Notes: generated by a model from the sequence alone, not told the origin. DNA of 64,000 bases from UBA7662 sp943369355 (GCA_943369355.1 CALRMX020000004.1:1-64000); one strand, 5' to 3'. Counted from the stretch's first letter, positions 35,006 through 44,110 are shown. Numbers and translations are program-made.

Positions 35006-35380
35006 ATGCACGCCATTCGTTGGTTTGAAATTGCTGCTGCCGACCTGGAGCGCGCCTTTCATTTTTACCAAGACGTTTTCCCCGGCCGGGTACGCATGGG
35101 TACCTTCGCTGGAAGTGAACTTGTTTTGTTTGATGCCGACTTCCAGCAAGGAGCAGAAGTGGGTGGATCGATCGTTTTCAGACCCGATTTTGTCCCCAGC
35201 CCTAGCGGTCCGCTGCTGTATTTGAGCGCCACCGAACCCATTCACCGCGTGACCGAGCGCATTAAACAGGCGGGCGGTGAGCTGATCGTGCCGCTTTTAG
35301 ACTTGGGTAAGTTCGGTTATGCAGCCATCTTCATCGATTCAGAAGGGAATCGGCTTGGTGTCTTGAGTCATGAAGCGTAA
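35006..35380 (+). CDS. VOC-family (glyoxalase/bleomycin-resistance fold) protein
   Basis: 124 residues (MHAIRWFEIAAADLERAFHFYQDVFPGRVRMG ... KFGYAAIFIDSEGNRLGVLS), a single VOC domain of the YaeR/PhnB-like kind with the C-terminal metal-ligand region (DSEGNRLG). It could use the same carbonyl substrate class as the DJ-1 protein next to it. Its end overlaps the next gene by 11 bases. Confidence 0.88.
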   Translation: MHAIRWFEIAAADLERAFHFYQDVFPGRVRMGTFAGSELVLFDADFQQGAEVGGSIVFRPDFVPSPSGPLLYLSATEPIHRVTERIKQAGGELIVPLLDLGKFGYAAIFIDSEGNRLGVLSHEA

Positions 35381-36155
35381 TCGGCTCCTGCTACTGGTTT
35401 TGCTGCTACCGTTGGCCTCATTGGGCCAGCTGGATGAAAGCGACACCCTGCAAACACAAGTGCGGGTAGATCTCAACGGTCAATACCAGGCAGGAAATGT
35501 AGCGCTCTTCCTCGTACGTTCCCGTGCCGAGCTGAGCACACGGCTAGGCGAAAATTTGGTTTTTAAAACGCAGAACAACTATTTGTACCAAGAATTTTCG
35601 GGTCGCCGCGCCGACGAAGACCTGAACAGCCGCAATTACCTCTATTACCGCCCGCAGCGACGCTGGTATCCCTTTGCTATGGCCTTTCTGCAAACCAATT
35701 ATCGCCGCAAACTCCACCTGCGCTTCTTTTCTGGAGCAGGCCTCAGCTGGAAGGTGATCGACCAACCGATGGGATTTGTAAAACTTTCGGCAAGTTTGGT
35801 TTACGAACACAATCGGTTTAACGGAAGTAACTTCAATCAAGACCGCTACGACAGCCAAACCAAGCTTAATTTTTGGCGGCCCACGGCCTACATACAGGCT
35901 GGCATGCGGCTCAACCAAGGGCAAACCCGTATTTCGGGGCATGCTTATGTACAAAGTGGCGTACAGTCGACCCAAAACCAGCGCCTACAACTCGAGCTCG
36001 TGGCCGAGCAGCAACTTTGGCGGCGTTTGAGTATGAGCGTTCACTACAGCTATTGGTACGAACAGCTTGCGGTTGTGGGCATTTTTCCTACCGACAAACT
36101 TTTTAGTTTAGGCCTGAGATGGCAGCTTATTCAAAAAATCACCCATGATCGTTAA
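35370..36155 (+). CDS. Outer-membrane beta-barrel protein (DUF481/DUF2490-like)
   Basis: 261 residues with a signal peptide (LLLLVLLLPLASLGQ). The body is a run of amphipathic strands with many Tyr/Arg (LYQEFSGRRADEDLNSRNYLYYRPQ, HLRFFSGAGLSWKV, RLSMSVHYSYWYEQ, LFSLGLRWQLI) typical of barrels in the DUF481/DUF2490 group. It overlaps its neighbours by 11 bases on both sides, so translation is coupled to the VOC and bestrophin genes. Confidence 0.75.
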   Translation: MKRNRLLLLVLLLPLASLGQLDESDTLQTQVRVDLNGQYQAGNVALFLVRSRAELSTRLGENLVFKTQNNYLYQEFSGRRADEDLNSRNYLYYRPQRRWYPFAMAFLQTNYRRKLHLRFFSGAGLSWKVIDQPMGFVKLSASLVYEHNRFNGSNFNQDRYDSQTKLNFWRPTAYIQAGMRLNQGQTRISGHAYVQSGVQSTQNQRLQLELVAEQQLWRRLSMSVHYSYWYEQLAVVGIFPTDKLFSLGLRWQLIQKITHDR

Positions 36156-37080
36156 ACGAAACTTCAACCCTTGGCGGGTCCTGACCTATGTGCGCAACGA
36201 GCTAACCGCATCGCTCGGCATCAGTACGGCAGTTTTTATTTTGCATCAGCAAGAAATCACCCGAATCAGCCTTCCTTTTTCGGTAGCCGCGATACTGGGC
36301 AGTGCGCTGGCCATTTTTATCGCTTTCCGCAACAACAGCGCCTACAGCCGCTGGTGGGAAGCCCGTACCCTATGGGGTGGCATTGTGAATTCGAGTCGTG
36401 TGCTGGCGAGGCTCATCATCACCTTCACCGATAGCCATGCCCACCAGCCACAATTCGACCTGAATCGTGCATCGCAATTTAAAAAAGAGGTGATTTATCA
36501 GCTGATCGCCTGGGTGAATGCCTTGCGTTTACAGTTGCGCAAAAGTGATAGCTGGGAAGAGCTGAGACCTTATTTGAGCGAAGCCGACTTTAATGCCATG
36601 CTCCAAGCACAAAACAAGCCCAATTGCTTACAGCTCTTGAGTGGCCGGCGTATTTATGCCGCCATGGCCGACGGCACCTTGGGCGGTTTCGACAGTTTCC
36701 AGCTCGAAGGTCAACTCTTGGCCTTGGCCAACTACCAGGGAGGGTGCGAACGCATTAAAAACACGCCGCTGCTCCGTCAATACGATTATTTCACACGCTT
36801 GTTCTTGTACACCTTCATCGTTTTGTTGCCCTTTGCATTGGTAGGCGATTTTGCTCGTTTAGAGCTCGACTACCTCATGATGCCTATTTCGGTCATCATC
36901 GCTTTCGTATTTGCCATCATCGGCAAGGTGGGAGAAGTAAACGAAGATCCCTTCGAAAATAGAATCACCGATGTGCCACTTACCGCCCTGTGTAACACCA
37001 TCGAAATAGATTTGCGCGAACTGTTGGGCGAGCAAGATTTACCCAAAAAAATGCTGGCCGACCAAGGATTTTTACAATGA
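36145..37080 (+). CDS. Bestrophin-family anion channel
   Basis: 311 residues. The family signature is clear: NELTASLGISTAVFIL, FSVAAILGSALAIFIAFRNNSAYSRWWEARTLWGGIVN and, near the end, NPFENRITDVPLTALC-like (EDPFENRITDVPLTALCNTIEIDLRELLGE). Four transmembrane helices are expected. Bacterial members conduct cations or anions, and plant/algal ones pass chloride and bicarbonate. Starts and ends overlap the neighbouring genes (ATGA with the TMEM175 gene). Confidence 0.93.
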   Translation: MIVKRNFNPWRVLTYVRNELTASLGISTAVFILHQQEITRISLPFSVAAILGSALAIFIAFRNNSAYSRWWEARTLWGGIVNSSRVLARLIITFTDSHAHQPQFDLNRASQFKKEVIYQLIAWVNALRLQLRKSDSWEELRPYLSEADFNAMLQAQNKPNCLQLLSGRRIYAAMADGTLGGFDSFQLEGQLLALANYQGGCERIKNTPLLRQYDYFTRLFLYTFIVLLPFALVGDFARLELDYLMMPISVIIAFVFAIIGKVGEVNEDPFENRITDVPLTALCNTIEIDLRELLGEQDLPKKMLADQGFLQ

Positions 37081-37667
37081 ACAAAACCGAACACCATCCC
37101 GACACATCCCGTTTGGCAGCCTTTAGCGACGGGGTAATCGCCATTCTAATCACCGTGATGGTGTTTGAGCTGAAGTTTTCGAACGACGTGAAGTGGCTCG
37201 ATACAGAGGCATGGTTGGCTTTATTACCCAAGTTTGTGAGCTACACCCTTAGTTTTTTGATGTTGGGCGTGTTGTGGGTAAACCACCATCAACTCTTGCA
37301 TCAAATCCGACACAGCAAACCCGGCTTGTTGTGGGCGAATCTGCATCTCCTTTTTTGGATGAGTTTGGTGCCCCTGGCCACCCATTTGGTGGGTAGCTAT
37401 CCCAACCATGCCTACTCGGGAACGGTATACGGACTCGTTTTCTTCTCTTGTGCGGGCAGCTTCACGCGGCTCCGACTCTTTGCTTTGCGCCATCAGTTGC
37501 TGCACGAACACAGCTCGGTGGAGCAGCAGCATCGCGTAAAAAGAAAAAACCGCCTGGCCATGGCCTTGTACCTGCTCGGTGCCGCCATAAGCACGTATGC
37601 AGTATATCCTGCTTTTGTGTTGTATCTTCTTGTGCCCGTATTGTATTTATCGCCCGACAAACCTTAA
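37077..37667 (+). CDS. TMEM175-family potassium channel
   Basis: 196 residues with six hydrophobic segments. The defining motif RLAAFSDGVIAILITVMVFELK is at ~11-31, and the conserved second-helix pattern LWVNHHQLLH follows. Prokaryotic members are tetrameric, weakly selective potassium channels. It overlaps the bestrophin gene by four bases and is followed 10 bases later by a carbonic anhydrase. Confidence 0.93.
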   Translation: MNKTEHHPDTSRLAAFSDGVIAILITVMVFELKFSNDVKWLDTEAWLALLPKFVSYTLSFLMLGVLWVNHHQLLHQIRHSKPGLLWANLHLLFWMSLVPLATHLVGSYPNHAYSGTVYGLVFFSCAGSFTRLRLFALRHQLLHEHSSVEQQHRVKRKNRLAMALYLLGAAISTYAVYPAFVLYLLVPVLYLSPDKP

Positions 37668-37677
37668 TCTCAAAACC

Positions 37678-38319
37678 ATGGACTTTTCGGTACTTTTTCA
37701 AAACAACGAACGCTGGATTGCAGAAAAATTAGCTGGTAATCCCGACTACTTCCAACAACTTTCGGGAGGCCAGCATCCCGAGATGCTGTACATAGGCTGC
37801 TCCGACAGTCGCGTTACCGCAGAAGAGCTCATGGGGGCTCAACCCGGGGAGTTGTTCATCCATCGTAATATCGCCAATCAGATCATTCCCACCGACCCCA
37901 ACGCCAATGCCGTAATTCAATATGCCGTGGAGTTTTTGAAAGTAAAACACATTGTGGTATGCGGCCATTACGAATGTGGCGGCATCAAAGCAGCCTTACA
38001 TCCCGGCGATATGGGGCAGCTGAACAACTGGCTTCAAACTTTGCGCGATGTGTACCGCTTGCATCGCCACGAACTCGATGAAATTGGCGATGAGCACCGT
38101 CGATTCGACCGTTTGGTGGAGCTGAACGTGCGCGAGCAATGTATGAATGTGATTAAAAGCGACCACGTTCAACGGTCGTGGTACAAAACGGGCTACCCGA
38201 AAGTACATGGATGGGTGTTCGACCTCAAAACAGGCAAACTGATTGATCTGGAACTCAATATGGAAAAAGAGTTCAAGGAAATCAGGAGCATTTACGACCT
38301 AAAACCCAGTCAAGACTAG
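37678..38319 (+). CDS. Beta-class carbonic anhydrase
   Basis: 213 residues from ATG 37678 (MDFSVLFQNNERW). The zinc ligands are C41, H97 and C100 (GCSDSRV, CGHYECGG) with the Asp43-Arg45 dyad. It interconverts CO2 and bicarbonate in the cytoplasm. The 27 in-frame codons upstream overlap the TMEM175 gene and are not conserved-looking. Placement after bestrophin and TMEM175 suggests a role in bicarbonate, pH or ion balance. Confidence 0.95.
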   Translation: MDFSVLFQNNERWIAEKLAGNPDYFQQLSGGQHPEMLYIGCSDSRVTAEELMGAQPGELFIHRNIANQIIPTDPNANAVIQYAVEFLKVKHIVVCGHYECGGIKAALHPGDMGQLNNWLQTLRDVYRLHRHELDEIGDEHRRFDRLVELNVREQCMNVIKSDHVQRSWYKTGYPKVHGWVFDLKTGKLIDLELNMEKEFKEIRSIYDLKPSQD

Positions 38320-38347
38320 CAATAATCCAGACAATATAACGCAAGCT

Positions 38348-38971
38348 ATGAACTACAGTATCGCCATCATAGGCACCGGCCAGGTAGGCGGCACCTTGGC
38401 CCGCAGTTGGGCCCAAAAGGGTCACCGCATTCATTTAGGGGTACGCAATGCCGATGCTTTCAAAGGAAATCACCTGCTTGGCCTGCAACAGCTAAGTGTG
38501 CACAGCCCAGCCGAGGCAGTAGCTTTGGCCGACGTAATATTGCTCGCTGTACCAGCCACTGCAACGGTTGACGTATGCCTAGCTTTAGGTAATACCACTG
38601 GCAAAATCATCATCGACAGCATGAATGTGGTGATGGGACGCGGACCAGCAGGCTATACAACCACCACCGAAGCCATTTTAGCCCATACCCAAAGCCGCGA
38701 TGTAGTGAAATGCTTCAATACTACTGGATTCAACAATATGGAAAATCCCGACTACGGTGGGCAGCAACTCGATATGTTTGTTGCTGGCGATAGCCCTAAG
38801 GCCGTGGCTGTAGCGCAACAGTTGGCTTTAGATGCCGGTTTTGGCGCTTGTTACTGCATTGGCGGTAACGATAAGTTTCAACTGATGGAGCAATTTGCCT
38901 GGTTCTGGATCAACCTTGCCATGTTTCAAGGTCAAGGCCGATCGATAGGCTTTAAATTGCTCAAGCGATGA
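38348..38971 (+). CDS. NADP(H)-dependent F420-reductase-like protein
   Basis: 207 residues. A Rossmann fold opens with YSIAIIGTGQVGGTLARSWAQKGHRIHLGVRN and contains ADVILLAVPATA and VVKCFNTTGFNNMENPDYGG, the pattern of the NAD(P)-binding domain of F420-dependent NADP reductases (TIGR/COG2085 type). Bacteroidota generally lack F420, so the electron partner is probably another one. It overlaps the SDR gene by four bases. Confidence 0.82.
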   Translation: MNYSIAIIGTGQVGGTLARSWAQKGHRIHLGVRNADAFKGNHLLGLQQLSVHSPAEAVALADVILLAVPATATVDVCLALGNTTGKIIIDSMNVVMGRGPAGYTTTTEAILAHTQSRDVVKCFNTTGFNNMENPDYGGQQLDMFVAGDSPKAVAVAQQLALDAGFGACYCIGGNDKFQLMEQFAWFWINLAMFQGQGRSIGFKLLKR

Positions 38972-39699
38972 AAGTAGCCTTGGTTACCGGAGCTGCTCGT
39001 GGTCTTGGATTAGCCTGGTGCAAGGCACTCGTGCAACACCACTACCGCGTCATACTTACAGCACGCCATATAGATGTGGCCACCCAAGCAGCGCAGGCCC
39101 TCGACCCGAGTGGTTTGCATGTGCTACCCTTTGCCTTAGAAGTTACCAACGAAAAACAGCTCCAGGCTTTGGCGACGTGGATTGGTGAACGCTTTGGAAA
39201 GCTTGATTTGTTGGTGAATAATGCCGGTGTTAACCCAAAAGATTACGCCGATAAAAACCGCATGGCGCAGTGTTTTCAGCTCGATGCCCTGAATGCCGAA
39301 GCCATGTTAGAAGTGATACACATCAATAGTATAGCTCCACTTTTGGTGGTGAAACATGTACGAGCACTACTCAAAAACGCAGAGCAACCAGCATTAGTGA
39401 ACATTTCGAGTTGGTTAGGCTCGGTAAGCGAGCTTCGTTTTGGCGGGCATTATGGCTATGTGGGCAGCAAAAATCTGCTCAATGTGCTCAACAAAAGCAT
39501 GGCCTTTGAACTCAAACCTGATGGAATAATCAGCGTAAACGTAAATCCGGGCTGGGTACAAACCGATATGGGAGGCAGTAAGGCTCCTTTTACCGCCGAA
39601 GAATCGGTTACGCACATGTTGACTCATGTGGTTGCGAAACTAACGCCCGAGCAGAGTGGTAAATTTTTGAATTACGATGGCAGTGAACATCCTTGGTAG
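38968..39699 (+). CDS. Short-chain dehydrogenase/reductase
   Basis: 243 residues. Cofactor motif VTGAARGLGLAW, LVNNAGVNPKD, catalytic Ser in NISSWLGSV, YxxxK as YVGSKNLL, and the PGWVQTDMGG loop are all present. The substrate is unknown. Four-base overlap with the preceding reductase gene indicates a common transcript. Confidence 0.9.
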   Translation: MKVALVTGAARGLGLAWCKALVQHHYRVILTARHIDVATQAAQALDPSGLHVLPFALEVTNEKQLQALATWIGERFGKLDLLVNNAGVNPKDYADKNRMAQCFQLDALNAEAMLEVIHINSIAPLLVVKHVRALLKNAEQPALVNISSWLGSVSELRFGGHYGYVGSKNLLNVLNKSMAFELKPDGIISVNVNPGWVQTDMGGSKAPFTAEESVTHMLTHVVAKLTPEQSGKFLNYDGSEHPW

Positions 39700-39738
39700 G
39701 ACGATGCGGATGTAAACTGATTTGGCAGCTGCTTGCCG

Positions 39739-41004
39739 CTAGTCGTTGATGAGCAGCTTCAAATAGAAGAGCGGATTTCGGAGCTTGGCCCTCAAATCGA
39801 TATCGTCGAACATGGTAATCATGGTTTCGCGCAGCGTTTTGTTTTTGTTGGCCTTGTTTACCACAAAATTAAACACCCACGGGTACTTGCTCAGTTGCTG
39901 TAAACGGTGGCTCAATTGGAGTTCGTTCCATTGGCGCTCATAAAACAACGCGTCGTACTCCTTGAAAAAAGCAGCGTCGAAACGGTTATCCTGGAAAGCT
40001 TTCACGAGGGCCTCTGCGGCTAACATTCCGCTATACAGCGCATTGCCAATACCTTCGCCCGAAAAGGGGTCGATGAGTGAAGCTGCATCGCCGGTGAGCA
40101 AGAAGTTATCGCCACTAATTGGCCGCTTTTTGCTCCCGAGCGGAAGTCCCCAACCTTGAACCTTGCCCAGCGGTTTGGCATCGCTGAACCGTGCTTTGAG
40201 TAAAGGATCTTCTGCCAAAGCTTTTTCAAGTACCTGCTTGAGATTTACCTTACGTTTGCTGATTTCGGAGCTCAGCATGCCTATGCCCACATTGGCTTGT
40301 CCATTGGGTAAGGGAAAAATCCACAAGTAGCCGGGCAGTATACCGGGCAAAAAAAACAACTCCATGAGCTGTTGGGGGTGCATATCGCGTATCCCAGCGT
40401 AATACTGGCGAAGTCCAGCGCAATAGTGCTCCTTTTCCATTTTATTGGTCGAGAGCTTTTTGGCCACTACACTGCGGTCGCCTTCGGCGCCTACTACCAC
40501 CTTTATCCCGTCGATCCGCTGCGTTTTTCCAGCTTGTACATAGCTAACCGATACCGCTCCGTTTGCCCGTTGCACATCCACCACTTCGGCACCTTGAATC
40601 ACCTGCGCATAGCGGGTATCCAAGCGCTCAAACAACGCATTGTCGAAATCAAACCTTTTGGAGATGAATGCCAAAGGTCGGTCGACCTTACTCAAATCCA
40701 GTTTAAACGGAATATCGATGGCCTTGCCGTTGGGTGCCGTAAACTTGATGCCCCAGCTGGGCTGAAATGCTGTCGACTGGGCTTCAAACGCTTTGGCGAT
40801 GTCGGGGTTGAGCTTGCGCAGCACCGCCAAACACTTTCCACTCACCGCATCCCCGCAAATTTTGTCGCGCGGGAAAACGGCCTTTTCCAACACGGTATGT
40901 TTTATGCCGTTTTTTGCCAGAAACAACGAAGTGGCGCAACCACCCGGACCAGCGCCAACGATAACAATATCGGTAAAAGAAGCTTCGGTGGTGGTTGACT
41001 GCAT
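39739..41004 (-). CDS. Geranylgeranyl-reductase-family FAD oxidoreductase
   Basis: 421 residues from ATG 41004 (MQSTTTEASFTDIVIVGAGPGGCATSLFLA). FAD-binding GxGxxG is followed by DKICGDAVSGKCLAVL and, later, FLLTGDAASLIDPFSGEGIGNALYSG, the two signatures of the geranylgeranyl-reductase flavoprotein family. Substrates include prenyl chains of quinones, lipids or pigments. A SAM methyltransferase gene is divergent from it, so modification of an isoprenoid compound is possible but not shown. Confidence 0.88.
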   Translation of the reverse strand: MQSTTTEASFTDIVIVGAGPGGCATSLFLAKNGIKHTVLEKAVFPRDKICGDAVSGKCLAVLRKLNPDIAKAFEAQSTAFQPSWGIKFTAPNGKAIDIPFKLDLSKVDRPLAFISKRFDFDNALFERLDTRYAQVIQGAEVVDVQRANGAVSVSYVQAGKTQRIDGIKVVVGAEGDRSVVAKKLSTNKMEKEHYCAGLRQYYAGIRDMHPQQLMELFFLPGILPGYLWIFPLPNGQANVGIGMLSSEISKRKVNLKQVLEKALAEDPLLKARFSDAKPLGKVQGWGLPLGSKKRPISGDNFLLTGDAASLIDPFSGEGIGNALYSGMLAAEALVKAFQDNRFDAAFFKEYDALFYERQWNELQLSHRLQQLSKYPWVFNFVVNKANKNKTLRETMITMFDDIDLRAKLRNPLFYLKLLIND

Positions 41005-41121
41005 ACGATGGGGTAAACTTCGAGCGCAAGTATACGCACAAACAGGCTTTTCCTGCTCCAATAAAATCTATTGCTAATTCGACCGAGAAATTAGTTATTC
41101 GCAACAGAATTACTTACACCC

Positions 41122-41976
41122 ATGAGCGACTACCACAGCAAAATAATCGAATACTTCAACTCAACCGAAAATGCCTACCGCGATGCTTGGAACTTAAATC
41201 AAAGCATGGCCATGCACTACGGGTATTGGGACAAAACGGTGAAGTCGTTTCACGAGTCGCTGCAAAAGATGAATGCCGTGGTAGCCGAAACAGCTAAAAT
41301 TTCGGCCAACGACCGAGTGCTCGATGCGGGTTGTGGCGTAGGAGGCACCAGTATTTACATCGCCAAAAACGTGGGTGCCCAGCTTGTTGGGATTACGCTT
41401 ACCCCGCGGCAAGCTGAAAAAGCGAAACAATTCGCTCAAAAGCACGGCGTGACCGACAAAACCGAGTTTCACGCCATGAGCTACCTCAAAACCGATTTTC
41501 CCGACAATAGTTTCGATGCTGTGATCGGCTTGGAAAGCATCTGTTATGCCGACGATAAAGAGCAGTTTATCCGCGAAGCCTATCGTGTGCTCAAACCCGG
41601 TGGACGATTGGTGGTCGCCGATGGTTATGCCGCCAAAGAAGAGAATAACAATAACCCCGCATTGCGCAAGGTGATCGACGGTTGGGGATTAAATTACCTC
41701 GAAACCCCGGAGCGTTTTTCGAACTACATGCAAAAAGCAGGTTTTCAGGAGGTGTCGTTCCGCGATATCACCGATGCCATCGACAAATCATCGAAACGCA
41801 TTTACCGCTTTTATTTCTTAGCCCGTGTGTATTTGCTTTATCGGAAACTTACCCTGCGCTACAACACCACCCCAGTTCAGCTGGCCAGCATCGTGGCCGC
41901 CAAACATCAGCGTGCGTCGTTCAAAAACCGGATCATGTTGTACGGCATCGTTGCTGGCGTGAAGCCGAACCACTAG
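41122..41976 (+). CDS. Class I SAM methyltransferase (tocopherol/sterol C-methyltransferase-like)
   Basis: 284 residues. Motif I DRVLDAGCGVGGTSIYIAKN and post I LVGITLTPRQAEKAKQFAQKHGV, with later GLESICYADDKEQFIREAYRVLKPGGRLVVADGY, match the gamma-tocopherol/sterol methyltransferase group. The C-terminal ~60 residues are basic. Divergent from the geranylgeranyl-reductase-like gene. Confidence 0.88.
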   Translation: MSDYHSKIIEYFNSTENAYRDAWNLNQSMAMHYGYWDKTVKSFHESLQKMNAVVAETAKISANDRVLDAGCGVGGTSIYIAKNVGAQLVGITLTPRQAEKAKQFAQKHGVTDKTEFHAMSYLKTDFPDNSFDAVIGLESICYADDKEQFIREAYRVLKPGGRLVVADGYAAKEENNNNPALRKVIDGWGLNYLETPERFSNYMQKAGFQEVSFRDITDAIDKSSKRIYRFYFLARVYLLYRKLTLRYNTTPVQLASIVAAKHQRASFKNRIMLYGIVAGVKPNH

Positions 41977-42005
41977 CAGCTCAGGTGAGGTAAGCAAGTT
42001 ACCCA

Positions 42006-42836
42006 TCACCCTTTGTATTTCCCGAGATAGCCCATGCCGCCAGCTTGCAACCTTTCTTGGGTTGCTTTCATCTGCGCTTGGGTAGTCATCACAAAAGGGC
42101 CGCCGTACACAATCGGCTCACGTGTTGGCGTGGCCGTGGCGAACATCAGCGCGAGCGAGCTGTCGCCCGCCTGTAGGCTTACTCGGTTACCTGCTTCGGT
42201 AAAATTGACGAGTTGATGGGCTGTAACAGCTTGGTCGTTCACGCGCCCATCGCCTGCTAAGGTGTATACAAAAGCCATTTCTTGGGCGGGCAGCTCCAAC
42301 TTTTGACCCGCCTCCAGTTCGATGTGGAGCAGATTTATGGCCACCACCAGCTGATGCAGCCCTTGTACCTCCTCGAAGCTACCATGCAACACCCGCACCC
42401 GATACCCTTCCCCTAGCTTTTGGGGCACTTCGGCAGCAGCGGCGTGCATCGACTTCGGTTCGACCCAACGCTGGCTTTCGGCATGATTGAACCATATCTG
42501 AAACCCATGGGTGTCAATCCCTGCCACGCGGGGGAACTCGTCGTGGAACATGCCACTTCCTGCTTGCGTAATGTGCAAACCCCCCGGCTCGATATAGCTC
42601 ATATCGCCTAAACTATCGCGGTTGATGAACCCTTGTTCGCTATCGGGTAACATATAAGTCATCACCGAAATACCTGCATGGGGATGCGGACCAAATACCG
42701 CTTGATTCATGTGATACTCGGTAAAGACTAAAATGGGTTCGATCGGGTAGGCGTGTGCCATAAGGTCAATGCCCATCAAGCCGGGAAAGGCTTGTCGGAA
42801 ACTGTGGCTGCTGATTTGGCTGACGGGCTTATACAT
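42006..42836 (-). CDS. Pirin-family protein
   Basis: 276 residues of the bicupin pirin family. Metal ligands show in FGPHPHAGISVMTYMLPD and ITQAGSGMFHDEFP. Bacterial pirins often have quercetinase-like activity or modulate central metabolism. Three bases separate it from the SRPBCC gene upstream, placing it last in a three-gene operon divergent from an HxlR regulator. Confidence 0.9.
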   Translation of the reverse strand: MYKPVSQISSHSFRQAFPGLMGIDLMAHAYPIEPILVFTEYHMNQAVFGPHPHAGISVMTYMLPDSEQGFINRDSLGDMSYIEPGGLHITQAGSGMFHDEFPRVAGIDTHGFQIWFNHAESQRWVEPKSMHAAAAEVPQKLGEGYRVRVLHGSFEEVQGLHQLVVAINLLHIELEAGQKLELPAQEMAFVYTLAGDGRVNDQAVTAHQLVNFTEAGNRVSLQAGDSSLALMFATATPTREPIVYGGPFVMTTQAQMKATQERLQAGGMGYLGKYKG

Positions 42837-42839
42837 GGT

Positions 42840-43370
42840 TTATAGATTTACAGCTGGGTTGGAAACGGCACGGTCGGTGCGCTGTTCCACATAACGTTTG
42901 AGTTCTTCATTCATCAGCCGAAAGCCCTCCGGTGCCGATTGCATCATGGGAAGTCGTTTGATGATGGGCGAAAGCAGCCCACGATATTCTTCTCGGTTGA
43001 CGAGTACAGTGGTTCCATCGCTCTTGGCTTGTAGCTCGAAAAAATGTTCCCCATCAAAAATTCGAGGCAGGCCAGTTATGGCTAGCCAAGCGAAACTTTT
43101 TTCGGTTTCCATCACCGAAACCACAGCTTTAAAGGTATAGGGTGCGGCTCCTTGCGCCGATAAACGAAGCTGCAGTTTGCCCTTGAGGGCGACTTCGCCA
43201 CCGAGGTATTCGAGCTGACTATTCCATTGATGAAAATCGTGAAATGCCGTGATGGCCTGCCAAACTTCGTTTGCCGGTGCCTGAATGTGAATTTCGTGTC
43301 GGATCTCGAATTGGCTAAGCATTAACCCAATCATAACGGCAACAACCACAACTAAGATGAGTATCCACAT
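42840..43370 (-). CDS. SRPBCC-family protein with N-terminal membrane segment
   Basis: 176 residues. A hydrophobic start (MWILILVVVVAVMIGLML) anchors a START/SRPBCC domain (IRHEIHIQAPANEVWQAITAFHDFHQWNSQLEYLGGEVALKG...FDGEHFFELQAKSDGTTVLVNREEYRGLLSPI). Likely binds a small hydrophobic ligand. Middle gene of the pirin operon. Confidence 0.83.
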   Translation of the reverse strand: MWILILVVVVAVMIGLMLSQFEIRHEIHIQAPANEVWQAITAFHDFHQWNSQLEYLGGEVALKGKLQLRLSAQGAAPYTFKAVVSVMETEKSFAWLAITGLPRIFDGEHFFELQAKSDGTTVLVNREEYRGLLSPIIKRLPMMQSAPEGFRLMNEELKRYVEQRTDRAVSNPAVNL

Positions 43371-43377
43371 GGGTAAA

Positions 43378-43587
43378 TTATTTAGAAAGCCACTTGGCGA
43401 ACATGCGGTTTAAGCCCGGCAAAAACACATACACCATCAAGGGCACCAAAATCAAGGTGATTACCAAGGTTTTGAGGTAAAGAGGCAAGGGATCGATGAT
43501 GGGACCAAGCACCCAAAAAAGGAGGTTGATGGTTGGATAGATAGCCAGCCAAATGAGCAGGGCCATTTTGTGTCGTGCAGCTTGCAT
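43378..43587 (-). CDS. Small two-helix membrane protein
   Basis: 69 residues from ATG 43587 (MQAARHKMALLIWLAIYPTINLL). Two hydrophobic helices (LLIWLAIYPTINLLFWVLG and LVITLILVPLMVYVFLPGL) flank a short loop, and the tail is basic. This type of small protein is common in Bacteroidota and has no known function. First gene of the operon with the SRPBCC and pirin genes. Confidence 0.75.
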   Translation of the reverse strand: MQAARHKMALLIWLAIYPTINLLFWVLGPIIDPLPLYLKTLVITLILVPLMVYVFLPGLNRMFAKWLSK

Positions 43588-43621
43588 GGTAACAGAATTG
43601 GTGTGGTAAAGCTGCGTGCAA

Positions 43622-43677
43622 TACTTTACTTTTGCAAGTAGTAACACCTATGTACAGTAAGCACATAGAGTAAAGTA
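43622..43677. promoter_or_regulatory. Nested inverted repeats at the HxlR/pirin divergent promoter
   Basis: Outer arms TACTTTACT (43622-43630) and AGTAAAGTA (43669-43677) are perfect. Inner arms CTATGT (43648-43653) and ACATAG (43663-43668) are also perfect. The + strand -7 box TACTTTTG (43627-43634) overlaps the left outer arm, so regulator binding would control the HxlR gene and probably the divergent operon. Confidence 0.6.
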
Positions 43678-43697
43678 ATGCTGATTATGAGTGCTTT

Positions 43698-44042
43698 ATG
43701 GGAAGTATGATTTTAGAAAAGGTAGAAAATACGGCCTGTCCAGTGCGCACAACGCTCGACATGATAGGCGGCAAGTGGTCGTTTGCGATAATTTATGCTT
43801 TGCTGGGCGGCACCAAAAGGTTCAAAGAGCTCGAGCGCTCTATTTCGGGTATCAATACGCGCATGTTGGTGAAAGAACTCAAATCGCTCGAAGCCTGGGG
43901 CATAATCGACCGAAAAGCCTATGCCACGGTACCTCCTACCGTTGAATATTCGCTCAGCGCGAGAGGCAGAGCCCTAGAACCGGTTTTAGCCGAAATTCAG
44001 CGTTGGGCATTGGTGCACATTCCACACGAGCTGCACCCATAA
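43698..44042 (+). CDS. HxlR-family transcriptional regulator (with conserved Cys)
   Basis: 114 residues: NTACPVRTTLDMIGGKWSFAIIYALLGGTKRFKELERSI, MLVKELKSLEAWGIIDRKAYATVPPTVEYSLS. It keeps the N-terminal Cys (CPVR) used for thiol sensing in YodB/HypR-type members. Divergent from the pirin operon, which it most likely controls. Confidence 0.93.
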   Translation: MGSMILEKVENTACPVRTTLDMIGGKWSFAIIYALLGGTKRFKELERSISGINTRMLVKELKSLEAWGIIDRKAYATVPPTVEYSLSARGRALEPVLAEIQRWALVHIPHELHP

Positions 44043-44110
44043 ATCCTGCTCAGTCGACAACCTACCTGAAAATTTGCCATACAAGATGGCAGTATGTAGG
44101 AAATTTAATA

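Noticed and set aside
38348..38971. F420-dependent metabolism
   Set aside because: Only the NADP-binding fold is shared with F420 reductases; no F420 biosynthesis gene is seen.
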